43,880 nucleotides of DNA from Acidobacteriota bacterium (GTDB lineage: Bacteria > Acidobacteriota > Vicinamibacteria > Vicinamibacterales > UBA2999), in contig JABFSA010000096.1 in NCBI GenBank assembly GCA_013140775.1, forward strand, positions 1 to 43,880, in the 5' to 3' direction. How positions within the stretch are numbered: the first letter of the stretch is position 1; every line of letters begins with the position of its first letter. This document shows, one piece after another, positions 8,932 through 17,720 of this stretch. Position numbers and translations under genes: made by a program. Under the pieces are notes generated by a model that worked only from the letters and a program-made list of their open reading frames with translations, was not told the origin of the DNA and ran no database searches.

Positions 8932-10422
8932 ATGAACGTTGCGTCCTCTTCGCCTGTCGAGGCGCAGAGGAACCCCACTGCCGGCCGCAAGCTCCTCACG
9001 TTCCTGCTGGCAGTCCTCGTCCTGGGAGGTATCTACCTCCTGCCTGTGCCGGAACCGCTCCAGAGGGGCGGCAACCTCATCGAACTGACCGCTGACGGCA
9101 AGACCTGCCTGGCCATCCTGGCGTTTGCCGTCACGTTGTGGGTCACGGAGACTGTGCCATTTGCGGCGACGTCGCTGCTCATCGTGCTGTTGATCCCGGC
9201 GTTTGGAGTCGCCTCGTTCAACTCGGTGGTGGCTGCCGGTTTCGGTGCGCCGGTGATTGTGTTCTTCATCGGCGTGCTGATCATGACGTCGGGCTTCAAT
9301 CGTTCGGGTCTCGGCATGAGGCTGGTGTACCTGATGCTCAGTCGCCTCGGCACACGCGTCGATCGCGTATTGCTGGGGATCCTGGTCGCCGGTTCGTTCA
9401 TCTCGTGGTGGGTCACGGACATGGCTGTTGCGGCGATGCTGTTGCCGCTCGGTGTAGGCCTTCTGCGTGATGCAGGTCTTCGTCCGGAGAGTGGCAGCAA
9501 CGTTGGTCGTGCCGTGATGATTGCCACCGCATTCGGCGCGCTCATCGGCGGAATTGCCACGCCCGCGGGCACGGCCGCCAACATCGTCGCGATGGCTCAG
9601 CTTCGTCAACTTGCTGGCATCGAGATCTCGTTCACGCAATGGATGGCGTACGGTGTTCCGGCGGCGATCCTCATGGTGCCGCTGACGTGGCGCGTGCTCC
9701 TGTGGTTGTTTCCGCCTGAGTTCGAGTCGTTCCCTATCTCGGCCGCAGCCGTTCGCGACAGGCTCACCTCGCTCGGGCCGCTCAGTGGAGTTGAGTGGCG
9801 CACGCTCTTCGTGTTCGCAACGGTGATTGCGTTGTGGCTTGCTTCTCCGGTGATCGGCGCGATCACGGCGGGGCGGATCGATCTGCCAATCGAAGCGGTG
9901 GCGCTGGCAGGGGGGATCGCCTTGTTCCTGCCGGGTATCGCCGTCCTGACGTGGAAGGAGGCAGAGCGAGACGTCGAATGGGGCGGCATCATGCTGATCG
10001 TTGCCGGCCTTTCGCTCGGGCTGGTGGTGTTCGAGACGGGTGCGGCGCGATGGCTCGCGTGGGTGCTGCTCGGCGGAATTGCCGGTGTGCCCGTCCTCGT
10101 TCAGCCGTTCGTGATTGTGCTGGCTGTGTGCGGGCTGCACCTCTTGTTTTCGAGCAACACGGTGACGGCCAGTATCATCGTGCCGATTCTGGTCGCGCTC
10201 GCGCGCGACCTGGGTCTCGATATCTGGACAGTCGTGGCGCCGGCCGCGTTTGCCTCGTCGCTCGCGTTCATCCTGGTGAGCGAGGGGCCGACCACGATCA
10301 TTCCGTACTCGTCAGGCTATTTTTCGATCAAGGACATGGCGAAGGCCGGTGTGGTGGTGACGTTGATCGCAGCGGCGAGCGTTGCGGTGTCCGTGCTGGT
10401 CAACCGCATGGTGTTCCAATGA
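8932..10422 (+). CDS. SLC13/DASS-family anion (dicarboxylate or sulfate) symporter
   Basis: The inner-membrane transporter has 496 residues and about 11-12 hydrophobic segments. The family hallmarks are VTETVPFAATSLLIVLLIP (71-89) and the second-repeat SNT motif in FSSNTVTASIIVPIL (407-420). In the first repeat the corresponding position reads SWWVTDMAVAAMLLP, so the first SNT triplet is replaced. Family members co-transport sodium with di- or tricarboxylates or sulfate; the substrate cannot be read here. A rhodanese protein follows 28 bp downstream, which makes a sulfur oxyanion conceivable, but this is speculation. Confidence 0.88.
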   Translation: MNVASSSPVEAQRNPTAGRKLLTFLLAVLVLGGIYLLPVPEPLQRGGNLIELTADGKTCLAILAFAVTLWVTETVPFAATSLLIVLLIPAFGVASFNSVVAAGFGAPVIVFFIGVLIMTSGFNRSGLGMRLVYLMLSRLGTRVDRVLLGILVAGSFISWWVTDMAVAAMLLPLGVGLLRDAGLRPESGSNVGRAVMIATAFGALIGGIATPAGTAANIVAMAQLRQLAGIEISFTQWMAYGVPAAILMVPLTWRVLLWLFPPEFESFPISAAAVRDRLTSLGPLSGVEWRTLFVFATVIALWLASPVIGAITAGRIDLPIEAVALAGGIALFLPGIAVLTWKEAERDVEWGGIMLIVAGLSLGLVVFETGAARWLAWVLLGGIAGVPVLVQPFVIVLAVCGLHLLFSSNTVTASIIVPILVALARDLGLDIWTVVAPAAFASSLAFILVSEGPTTIIPYSSGYFSIKDMAKAGVVVTLIAAASVAVSVLVNRMVFQ

Positions 10423-10450
10423 TTCTCATATCTGAAAGGACGTCAGGGCG

Positions 10451-11713
10451 ATGAAGGTCACCACCACAGCGGACGTCAGGCAGTCGTTGATCGATCGACG
10501 TGAGATTGCCCTGTTCGATGTCCGGGACGAGGCCGTGTTCGCCGAGGCGCATCCACTGTTTGCCGCCTGTCTTCCGATCGGGCGGCTCGAGCTGGACATG
10601 CTCGATCGTGTACCGCGGCTGACGACCCCGGTCGTGGTGTACGACGACGGGGAGGGATTCGCTGAGGCCGCGCTGCCTCGTGTGACCGCCCTTGGCTATA
10701 CGAATGTGTCGCTGCTCGAAGGCGGGTTGAGCGGATGGCAGTCGGCCGGAGGCGAAATCTTTCGTGACGTCAACGTCCCGAGCAAGGCGTTCGGCGAGCT
10801 GGTCGAATCACAACGTCACACGCCGTCGCTGTCGGCGTCCGAGGTGCACGCGCTCCTCGAACGCGGAGCCGACCTGGTCGTGCTCGATGCGCGCCGGCGT
10901 GACGAATACGAGACGATGAGCATCCCGTCGGCCATCAGCGTCCCTGGCGCCGAGCTGGTCTTGCGAGCGCCTTCAATTGCGCCAGGGCCAGACACGTTGG
11001 TCGTGGTGAACTGCGCCGGCCGGACGAGGAGCATCATCGGAACGCAGTCGCTCGTCAACGCGGGCGTAGTATCTCGGGTCGCGGCCCTGAGGAACGGCAC
11101 CATCGGGTGGGTGCTCGATGGATACACGCTCGACCATGGTCAGAAGCGCGTGGCGCCCGTCGTGGACGCGACGGCTGCGGAACGTGCGCGATCCGCGGCA
11201 CGAAGCGTCGCCCTTCGGGCTGGTGTGCGATACGTCACGCGCTCCGAGCTCGAGGCCTTCCTCTCTGACGCCGGACGGACGACCTATCGTTTCGACGTGC
11301 GAACGCCGGACGAGTATGAAGCCGGGCATCCCACAGGCTTTCGAACGGCGCCAGGTGGACAACTTGTGCAGGAGGCCGACGTGTTTGCTCCGGTGCGGGG
11401 CGCACGAATCGTGCTGTGGGATGACCAGAGAGCCCGCGCCGACATGACCGCCTCATGGCTCGCACAGATGGCGTGGGAGGTGTACGTGCTCGATGCAGCC
11501 GTCCCGCATGAGATCGAAACCGGGCCCTGGCAACCTCGCCAAGGCCCCGCGACGAACACGAGTCAGTCAGACTCGTCAGGGTCGCGAAGATACAAGCGGC
11601 CGTACGAGGGAACCGACAATCCTCGAGAGGCGATGCAGGCGTATCTCGATTGGGAGTACGGCCTTGTCGCTCAACTCGGACGCGACGGTACGCACGGGTT
11701 CTTCGTTATCTGA
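10451..11713 (+). CDS. Three-domain rhodanese-like protein, only the middle domain with Cys
   Basis: The 420-residue cytosolic protein is built from three rhodanese-like modules (about 5-110, 125-230, 260-365), each with an LFDVRDE, VLDARRRDEYE or FDVRTPDEYE motif. At the active-site loop the first has VVVYDDGEG and the third IVLWDDQRA, so both lack the catalytic cysteine; the middle one has VVVNCAGRTRS with Cys188. A low-complexity linker leads to a tail RRYKRPYEGTDNPREAMQAY. Known rhodaneses transfer sulfane sulfur; non-catalytic modules usually serve structure or binding. It lies 28 bp after the SLC13 gene and is probably co-transcribed. Confidence 0.88.
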   Translation: MKVTTTADVRQSLIDRREIALFDVRDEAVFAEAHPLFAACLPIGRLELDMLDRVPRLTTPVVVYDDGEGFAEAALPRVTALGYTNVSLLEGGLSGWQSAGGEIFRDVNVPSKAFGELVESQRHTPSLSASEVHALLERGADLVVLDARRRDEYETMSIPSAISVPGAELVLRAPSIAPGPDTLVVVNCAGRTRSIIGTQSLVNAGVVSRVAALRNGTIGWVLDGYTLDHGQKRVAPVVDATAAERARSAARSVALRAGVRYVTRSELEAFLSDAGRTTYRFDVRTPDEYEAGHPTGFRTAPGGQLVQEADVFAPVRGARIVLWDDQRARADMTASWLAQMAWEVYVLDAAVPHEIETGPWQPRQGPATNTSQSDSSGSRRYKRPYEGTDNPREAMQAYLDWEYGLVAQLGRDGTHGFFVI

Positions 11714-11768
11714 ATCGCCCGCATACGACCGCTCGCATTGACCACGCGTGTGGCGCGTGCGCGTGGAC

Positions 11769-11990
11769 TCAGCGCTCGACGACGACGAAGCCGAGTGACT
11801 TCCAACTCGTGCCTGGAAGGCCACGTCGTTCAGCGCGTCGGCGGTCACCGGAGGAAAGTACGTCGGTTGCCTGTCTCCGCTGATTCTTACGCCTGTCCCA
11901 CAGCACGGTGACTCGCTGGCCGAACGTCTTGAACAGCAGTTCGTATCGTTCAAGATCTCCGCGCTTGACGATGATCGAGCATCCTGGCAT
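11769..11990 (-). CDS. Small basic protein, unknown function
   Basis: The protein has 73 residues. Its N-terminal part resembles a short helix-strand unit (RYELLFKTFGQRVTVLWDRR); the middle is rich in Arg (DRRRAERRG) and it ends TSWKSLGFVVVER. Small proteins with this arginine-rich RRxxERR...W..LGF pattern recur in Proteobacteria and Acidobacteriota, but I know no function. AGAGGGGG lies upstream of the ATG at 11990. It follows the TRAP binding-protein gene by 28 bp on the same strand. Confidence 0.6.
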   Translation of the reverse strand: MPGCSIIVKRGDLERYELLFKTFGQRVTVLWDRRKNQRRQATDVLSSGDRRRAERRGLPGTSWKSLGFVVVER

Positions 11991-12018
11991 CTGGCCCCCT
12001 CTGGCGGCTCACCCAAGC

Positions 12019-13038
12019 TCAGGCCAGTCGGCCCGTTTCAGCCTCGAGGAGCGACCAGCACTTCGTCCCCAGGGTCTTCTTCCACGACGCGTAGACGCCG
12101 GTTAGCTGCTTGCGGAAGGGCGTGGTATCCACCTCGTTGAACGCGATGCCGTGGCCCGCGAGCGTCTTGCGCGACGTATCGTTGGCGACCTGCTGATCCT
12201 GACGCTGCAGGCGAACAGCGCGCGTGACCTGACGCTCGATGACGCCTCGAATGTCCGCGGGAATCTTGTTCCATGACGCCTGGTGCGCCAGCATGTTGAA
12301 ACCTGACCACATGTGGTTGGTCATGCTGATGTACTTCATGACCTCGTAGTGCTTGAAGAGGTCCATGTAGGCGAGCGGGTTTTCCTGGGCGTCAACCGTG
12401 CCGGCCTTGAGTGCGCCGTAGATGCCGCTGCTGTTGACGGTCACGGGTTCCGCGCCGAACGCGCGCACGAGGTCGTCGAACACCTTGCCGTCGGGCACCC
12501 GTACCTTGAGGCCCATGAGATCCGCAGGCACGCGAATGGGACGCGTGCGGCCGCCTATCTGGCGCACACCGTTGTCGAATGCGCCGACAGGAAAACCGAC
12601 GATCCCCTTGGCGGCCATCTCCTCGCGCAGGTATGCACCGAGTGGTCCGTCGATAGCTTTGTGCGCCTGCGCCGCGGTCTGAAAGGCGAACGGCATCTGC
12701 TGGATGTTGGCGACGGGGACGACGTTGCCCAGAATCCCGCCCATCAGCGTAAAGAACTGGATCTCGCCTGATACGAGCAGCTTGAGCACGGCGGGATCGC
12801 TGCCCGGATTCTTGCCGTTTTCCGGGAAGATCGTCGTCTCGACGCGTCCGCCGGTTTCATCCTTAACCGCCGCCCACATCTCGACCATCCGCTTGTGCAG
12901 CGGACTCTCGGCGGTCTGGTTGTGGTACTGGCTGAACTTGTATTCGGGGGCCCGTTGGGCGCGGGTGACAATCGCAAACGATCCAATCGCAGTGGCCGTG
13001 AGAAACGACCGGCGGCTGACCGTACCTGGCTGCTTCAT
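12019..13038 (-). CDS. TRAP transporter solute-binding protein (DctP family), Tat-exported
   Basis: The 339-residue protein has a twin-arginine signal (SRRSFLTATAIGSFAIV, Arg9-Arg10) and then the DctP-type fold: PEYKFSQYHN, VEMWAAVKDETGGRVETTIFP, LKVRVPDGKVFDDLVRAFGAEPVTV and GTVDAQENPLAYMDLFKHYEVMKYISMTNHMWSG in order. Such periplasmic proteins capture organic acids for a DctQ/DctM membrane pair. No DctQ or DctM gene lies in the window, so this is an orphan here. The ATG at 13038 has GAGGAG upstream. It is divergent from the MmgE/PrpD-MatC pair across only 38 bp. Confidence 0.9.
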   Translation of the reverse strand: MKQPGTVSRRSFLTATAIGSFAIVTRAQRAPEYKFSQYHNQTAESPLHKRMVEMWAAVKDETGGRVETTIFPENGKNPGSDPAVLKLLVSGEIQFFTLMGGILGNVVPVANIQQMPFAFQTAAQAHKAIDGPLGAYLREEMAAKGIVGFPVGAFDNGVRQIGGRTRPIRVPADLMGLKVRVPDGKVFDDLVRAFGAEPVTVNSSGIYGALKAGTVDAQENPLAYMDLFKHYEVMKYISMTNHMWSGFNMLAHQASWNKIPADIRGVIERQVTRAVRLQRQDQQVANDTSRKTLAGHGIAFNEVDTTPFRKQLTGVYASWKKTLGTKCWSLLEAETGRLA

Positions 13039-13076
13039 GTTGTGCTCCTCGCGAACAACGGATACTTTACTCTGAC

Positions 13077-14516
13077 ATGACCATGACCGACCCCGTTCGC
13101 GCCACCGCCGCCTGTGTGGATTTCATCACGACTGCGAAGTGGGCAGGCGTTCCAGCCGACGCCGCTCACCTTGCCAAACGCTGCGTCATCGACGGCCTGG
13201 GTGTTGTCCTTGCAGGATGCACCACGCAGGGAAGCACCATTCTTCGCGACCTCGTTCGCCGCACCGATGCAGGGTCGGAGTCCACGGTGTTTGCACCCGA
13301 GGTCTTCCGCGCGTCCGCGGGCGTCGCCGGACTGCTCAACGGCACCAGTGGTCACGCGCTGGACTGGGACGACACACAGCTCTCGACGACGGCCGATCGC
13401 ATTTTCGGGCTGCTGACGCATCCTACGGTGCCGCCGTTGTCTGCGGCGCTGGCGGTCGGCGAACGGCTGCGCGTGTCGGGTCAGCAGTTCCTCGAAGCCT
13501 TTCTCACAGGTTTCGAAGTCGAGTGCAAGATTTCGGAGTCGATCCATCCCAGCCACTACAAAAAGGGCTTCCATTCGTCCGGCACCGTCGGGACGTTCGG
13601 CGCGGCGGTCGCAACCGCCAAGCTGCTGAAGCTCGACGCCGAGAAGACCGCACATACCTTGGCCATCGCCGCCAGCATGGCGTCCGGCATCCGCGTGAAC
13701 TTCGGCACGATGACGAAGCCGCTGCACGTCGGGCGTGCGGCGCAGAACGGCATTATGGCCGCGGAACTCGCGGCCGGCGGGTTCACCGGCGGGAAAGACG
13801 GATTGGACGGACCGTGGGGATTCTTCCGGGTCTTCAGTTTTGATGAGGGGTTCGATCCCGACCGCATCATTGGCAAGCTGGGCAATCCGTACACGATCGT
13901 GAGCCCTGGCGTATCGATCAAGCCATATCCGTGCGGTGTGCTCGGGCATCCGACGATGGATGCCATGCGTGCGCTGGTGATCACGCACGACGTGCAGCCG
14001 TCGCAGATTCGGGCGATCCGGGTGCGGGCGGGTTCCAACATCCTGAATCCGCTGCGCTACAAGATTGCGACGAACGAGCTCGAGGCCAAGTTCTGCCCGG
14101 CGTTCATGGTGTCGGCGATCGCGCTGCGTCGCAAAGCTGGTATCCACGAGTTCACCGACGAGTTCGTTCGAAGCGCTCCGGTGCAGGAGATGATGGCGCG
14201 CTGCGAGAACGTGCTCGACAAGGACATCGAGGCGAAGGGCTTCGAGAAGATCCGCAGTACGGTCGAAGTCGATCTCAACGACGGGCGGACGCTCGTGCAG
14301 GACGCGGACGAGCGCTATCGTGGCGGTCCAGACCGGCCTTTCACGCGCGAGGAGCTGCACGGTAAGTTCACTGAGTGCGCTGAGCTCGTGATGCCGCCGG
14401 ATGCCATTGCCGAGACGCTGCGGTTGGTGGAGTCCCTGGAGCAAGTGAGCGACATCACCTCGCTCGTCAACGTTCTGGCTGCACGGGCGCCAGCCGGCGC
14501 CGGTGCCGCTCGATGA
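13077..14516 (+). CDS. MmgE/PrpD family protein
   Basis: The 479-residue protein fits the MmgE/PrpD family of 2-methylcitrate dehydratases, cis-aconitate decarboxylases and related enzymes. Family features are LAKRCVIDGLGVVLAGC near the start, NGTSGHALDWDD around 90, the HSSGTVGTFGAAVATAKLL segment, MTKPLHVGRAAQNGIMAAELA, and SIKPYPCGVLGHPTMDAM. No prp genes (PrpB, PrpC) are nearby, so a methylcitrate role is not supported; many family members act on other hydroxy or unsaturated acids. There is no Shine-Dalgarno before the ATG at 13077 (or 13083), and leaderless translation is possible. The stop overlaps the MatC gene start by four bases. Confidence 0.92.
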   Translation: MTMTDPVRATAACVDFITTAKWAGVPADAAHLAKRCVIDGLGVVLAGCTTQGSTILRDLVRRTDAGSESTVFAPEVFRASAGVAGLLNGTSGHALDWDDTQLSTTADRIFGLLTHPTVPPLSAALAVGERLRVSGQQFLEAFLTGFEVECKISESIHPSHYKKGFHSSGTVGTFGAAVATAKLLKLDAEKTAHTLAIAASMASGIRVNFGTMTKPLHVGRAAQNGIMAAELAAGGFTGGKDGLDGPWGFFRVFSFDEGFDPDRIIGKLGNPYTIVSPGVSIKPYPCGVLGHPTMDAMRALVITHDVQPSQIRAIRVRAGSNILNPLRYKIATNELEAKFCPAFMVSAIALRRKAGIHEFTDEFVRSAPVQEMMARCENVLDKDIEAKGFEKIRSTVEVDLNDGRTLVQDADERYRGGPDRPFTREELHGKFTECAELVMPPDAIAETLRLVESLEQVSDITSLVNVLAARAPAGAGAAR

Positions 14517-15757
14517 ACCTGGCCTGGATCTCGGTCGGCGCGCTCGTCCTCGCCGTTACGCTCAGCTGCACGACCACGATCAACGTCGGCATCCTGTCGA
14601 TGTCGCTCGCGTTGATTGTGGGAGTCGGGCTGGGAGGCATGACGCCGGGCGCCGTGCTCGAAGGCCTTCCGACCGATCTCCTGGTCACGCTGATCGGCGT
14701 CACGCTGCTCTTCAGCATCGCGGAGTGCAACGGCACGCTGGCAAGATTGACGGCACGTGCCGTGAAAGCCTGCCGTGGCCAGGCGGGGCTGCTGCCGATC
14801 ATGTTTTTCCTGGTCGGCTTCGTCATCGCGACGATTGGCGCCGGCGCTACGCCGGCCAGTGCCCTGCTTGCGCCACCCGCGATGGCCGTCGCCGGCCGTG
14901 CGGGGATCCCGCCGTTCCTGATGGCGATCATGGCCGGAAACGGCGCCCTCGCGGGAACGCTCTCGCCCTTTGCCCCCACTGGCATCGTCGCCCACGGCGT
15001 CATGGCCCGCATTGGCCTGGGTGGGGTTGAGTGGCAGACGTTTGCGTACAACGCGCTCGCCCATGCCGCGGTTGGCGTGGGAGGGTTCCTGTTGTTTGGC
15101 GGATGGAAGCTGTTCGTCCGACGCGATGGGACGTCGCAGGCCGCGGAGCCGGACCTGGAGCCGATGGATGCGCGGCATTGGACTACCGTGGCCGGAATCG
15201 TGGCCCTCATCGGGGCGGTGGCGGGGTTCAACGTCAATGTGGGTATGGCTGCGCTGATCATTGCCACGACACTGGTCCTGCTCCGCACGGTGAATGAGGC
15301 GCAGGCGATTCAGCACATGCCCTGGGGCGTGATTCTCATGGTGAGTGGTGTCACGGTGCTCATCTCGCTGCTCCAGGAAACCAAGGGCATGGAGCTCTTT
15401 GCGGCCGGTCTGGCCAACATTTCCACACCGGCCACTGTGGCGCCGATCGTGGCGTTCGGGACGGGCATCGTGTCGGTCTACAGCAGCACCTCCGGCGTGG
15501 TGCTGCCGGCGTTCCTGCCGCTTGCACCGGCGCTGGCCGAGCGTGTTGGCGGGGGGATGGGGCCGCTGCCCATCGCCTGGTCGATGAACGTGGGAGCCAG
15601 TCTCGTGGATTTGTCGTCTTTATCCACCGTGGGGGCTCTCTTCATGGCGGGCGCCGCGCCCGGCACTGACACCCGGAAGCTCTTCAACGCCCTGCTGGCG
15701 TGGGGGCTGTCCATGTCGGTCGTTGGCGGCGTGGTGTGCTGGGTCCTGTTCGGCTGA
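14513..15757 (+). CDS. MatC-type dicarboxylate carrier
   Basis: The 414-residue inner-membrane protein has about 10-12 hydrophobic segments. The N-terminal half (TINVGILSMSLALIVG, AECNGTLARLTARAVK, GAGATPASALLAPPAMAVAG, GTLSPFAPTGIVAHGVMARIG) matches the MatC family, named for a rhizobial malonate carrier and distantly related to the ion-transporter superfamily. Its start overlaps the PrpD stop (ATGA), which implies translational coupling. The pair probably imports and converts one organic acid; malonate or another dicarboxylate is only a guess. Confidence 0.87.
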   Translation: MNLAWISVGALVLAVTLSCTTTINVGILSMSLALIVGVGLGGMTPGAVLEGLPTDLLVTLIGVTLLFSIAECNGTLARLTARAVKACRGQAGLLPIMFFLVGFVIATIGAGATPASALLAPPAMAVAGRAGIPPFLMAIMAGNGALAGTLSPFAPTGIVAHGVMARIGLGGVEWQTFAYNALAHAAVGVGGFLLFGGWKLFVRRDGTSQAAEPDLEPMDARHWTTVAGIVALIGAVAGFNVNVGMAALIIATTLVLLRTVNEAQAIQHMPWGVILMVSGVTVLISLLQETKGMELFAAGLANISTPATVAPIVAFGTGIVSVYSSTSGVVLPAFLPLAPALAERVGGGMGPLPIAWSMNVGASLVDLSSLSTVGALFMAGAAPGTDTRKLFNALLAWGLSMSVVGGVVCWVLFG

Positions 15758-15828
15758 ACTGGCCGCGCTCGTACTACGGGATGGTGTTACTCTTACCGGC
15801 GGCCCGCCCGGCGCCAGAACATCCTGGT

Positions 15829-15870
15829 GTCCGGCTTTCTCGCCTCGAGCGAAGTCGAGGGGAGCCGGAC
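15829..15870. repeat. 42-nt dispersed palindromic repeat, copy 1
   Basis: The element starts GTCCGGCTT and ends AGCCGGAC, so its 8-base ends are inverted repeats. It matches the copy at 17657-17698 at 36 of 42 positions without gaps. It lies between the MatC gene and the amidohydrolase. A related copy in inverse orientation lies at 28544-28584. Confidence 0.8.
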
Positions 15871-15964
15871 TGGTAAGCGCCTGGAGAAATACACGGGAGC
15901 GCGCTGGCCCCAGACACATGGAGCGCCCCGAGCAACACGTCGATCGGCAGCAGTGGAGGAATCA

Positions 15965-17641
15965 ATGACACGTACATGGAAGCCCCTGGCGTTTGGCGTC
16001 TTGATGGCGCTCGCCGGCGCGTCGGTGGTGGGTCAGGCCCAGCAGCCCCAGGCAGATGTGATCCTGACAGGCGGCAAGATCATCACTGTCGATGAAAAGT
16101 TTTCGATCGCCCAGGCGGTGGCCATTCGCGGGGCCCGCATCATGGCGGTCGGCACGAACCAGGCGATCACCGCGCTCGCGGGACCCAATACGCGGCGCAT
16201 CGACCTCCGCGGGCGTTCCGTCATGCCCGGCTTCATCGACAACCACGCTCACTTCCAGGAGGAGGGTGCCTACTGGATGATCGAGACACGCCTCGATGGT
16301 GTGCTCTCGCGCAAAGAGGCGCTGGGCATCATTCAGGCGGTCGCAAAGGAACGCGGCCCCGGCAAGTGGGTCTTCACGCTCGGTGGCTGGTCGCCCGATC
16401 AGTTCCTCGACGACCCGAAGCCGTTCACCCGCGATGAGCTCGACAAGTACGCGCCCGACAATCCAGTGTTCCTGCAGTTCACCCGCGAGGCGTATTACCT
16501 GAACAGCAAGGCGATCGAGGCGACCGGCATGGAGAAGATGACCGACGCCGAGATCCAGCGCGACGCGAAGGGTCGTGCGACGGGTTTCGTGGACGGTGAC
16601 CGCGTGGGCGGCCGGCTGCGCAACGCCTCAGGCGTGCTGAAGAACATCCCGAAGGAAATCTTCGAGGCCAGCTCGACCAAGATGCTCAAGGACTTCGCGA
16701 TGGCGGGCCTCACGGCGTCGGCCGGCGGCTGCGACTTCGAGGACGAGTATCGCGAGTATCAGAAGCAGGGCAAGTTGATGGGGATGCGCTTCATGTGCTT
16801 CCGCACGTCGGGCGGCCAGGGCAAGACCACCGACCAGATCATCGCCGACATGGCGAAGCTGAAGTACTACGACGGCGACGAGTGGCAGGACCACTCGCAG
16901 TGGGGCGAGCGGTTTGTCAATGTCATTGACAACGTCTATGACACGAAGCCGACTGTTCCGGCTGCAACCTGGAACGAGTGGGGCCGCATGGCGAAAGCGG
17001 TGGCGTCGCACGGCATCCCCGCGCAGATCCACACCACGCAGGAGTGGACCATCGAGGAGCAGCTCAAGCAGGTCGAGGCGTTCGCGAAGGAAGTGCCCGT
17101 CCGCGGCAAGCGGTGGGGCTTCATGCACATGGAGCAGGTGACGCCGAACCAGCTGGAGCGGATCCGCAACCTCGGCATGTATGTCGCCGTGAATCCTCGT
17201 GGTGTCATCTCTGGCGCGGCGTTCGTCCGTCGTTTCGGTGAACGCGGCTACGCGATGCACAACATGAAGGCTATCCAGGACAGCGGCGTGCTCTGGGGTT
17301 TCGGAACGGATGCCTTCGAGGTGAATCAGTACCGTCCGTTCACGACGATCGGTTGGGCCGTGACCGGCAGGCTGCTCGGCGCCGGCAAGGGCCAGCTGGT
17401 CATGAAGTACCCGATCAGCCGCGAGGATGCGCTCATCGCGCATACTAGATCCAACGCCTACATTCTGAATCGTGAGAACGACCTGGGCTCGATCGCCGCA
17501 GGGAAGCTGGCGGACCTCTTCATCACGGATCGCGACTACTTGACGGTCCCGGCAGGTGAGATCTACAGCCTGAAGTCGGTGATGACGATCGTTGGCGGCC
17601 GCGTGGTCTATGACGCGGCGGAGACGACGTCCACGCGATAG
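15965..17641 (+). CDS. Secreted amidohydrolase (amidohydrolase-3 type)
   Basis: The 558-residue metal-dependent hydrolase begins with a signal peptide (to about residue 25, GQAQQ). The fold hallmarks are ADVILTGGKIITVDE, MPGFIDNHAHF with metal-binding His94 and His96, WGFMHMEQ, WGFGTDAFEVNQY with the conserved Asp, and a C-terminal SIAAGKLADLFITDRDY strand. It resembles YtcJ-like proteins, whose substrates are mostly unknown. The ATG at 15965 has GGAGG six bases upstream; a longer frame from 15827 would include repeat DNA. It is flanked by two repeat copies and followed by a strong terminator, so it is probably transcribed alone. Confidence 0.9.
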   Translation: MTRTWKPLAFGVLMALAGASVVGQAQQPQADVILTGGKIITVDEKFSIAQAVAIRGARIMAVGTNQAITALAGPNTRRIDLRGRSVMPGFIDNHAHFQEEGAYWMIETRLDGVLSRKEALGIIQAVAKERGPGKWVFTLGGWSPDQFLDDPKPFTRDELDKYAPDNPVFLQFTREAYYLNSKAIEATGMEKMTDAEIQRDAKGRATGFVDGDRVGGRLRNASGVLKNIPKEIFEASSTKMLKDFAMAGLTASAGGCDFEDEYREYQKQGKLMGMRFMCFRTSGGQGKTTDQIIADMAKLKYYDGDEWQDHSQWGERFVNVIDNVYDTKPTVPAATWNEWGRMAKAVASHGIPAQIHTTQEWTIEEQLKQVEAFAKEVPVRGKRWGFMHMEQVTPNQLERIRNLGMYVAVNPRGVISGAAFVRRFGERGYAMHNMKAIQDSGVLWGFGTDAFEVNQYRPFTTIGWAVTGRLLGAGKGQLVMKYPISREDALIAHTRSNAYILNRENDLGSIAAGKLADLFITDRDYLTVPAGEIYSLKSVMTIVGGRVVYDAAETTSTR

Positions 17642-17656
17642 CTCTGTATTCGTGGG

Positions 17657-17698
17657 GTCCGGCTTGCCTGCCCCGAGCGGAGCCGAGGGGAGCCGGAC
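17657..17698. repeat. 42-nt dispersed palindromic repeat, copy 2
   Basis: The element has the same terminal octamers (GTCCGGCT, AGCCGGAC) as copy 1 at 15829-15870, in the same orientation, with six substitutions. It starts 15 bases after the amidohydrolase stop. The two copies bracket that gene. Confidence 0.8.
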
Positions 17699-17720
17699 CT
17701 TTTATTCCGTTGAAGACCAG

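Noticed and set aside
8653..10140. 495-codon minus-strand frame opposite the SLC13 gene
   Set aside because: Composition (His, Arg, Gln, Asp, Glu without hydrophobic core) is not that of a folded protein, and the opposite strand codes for a recognisable transporter.
13035..14444. 469-codon minus-strand frame opposite MmgE/PrpD
   Set aside because: It is an antisense shadow; the plus-strand protein has all family motifs.
13077..14516. Assignment of the MmgE/PrpD gene as prpD of the methylcitrate cycle
   Set aside because: No prpB, prpC or acnD is nearby and the partner is a MatC carrier, so the specific name is not supported.
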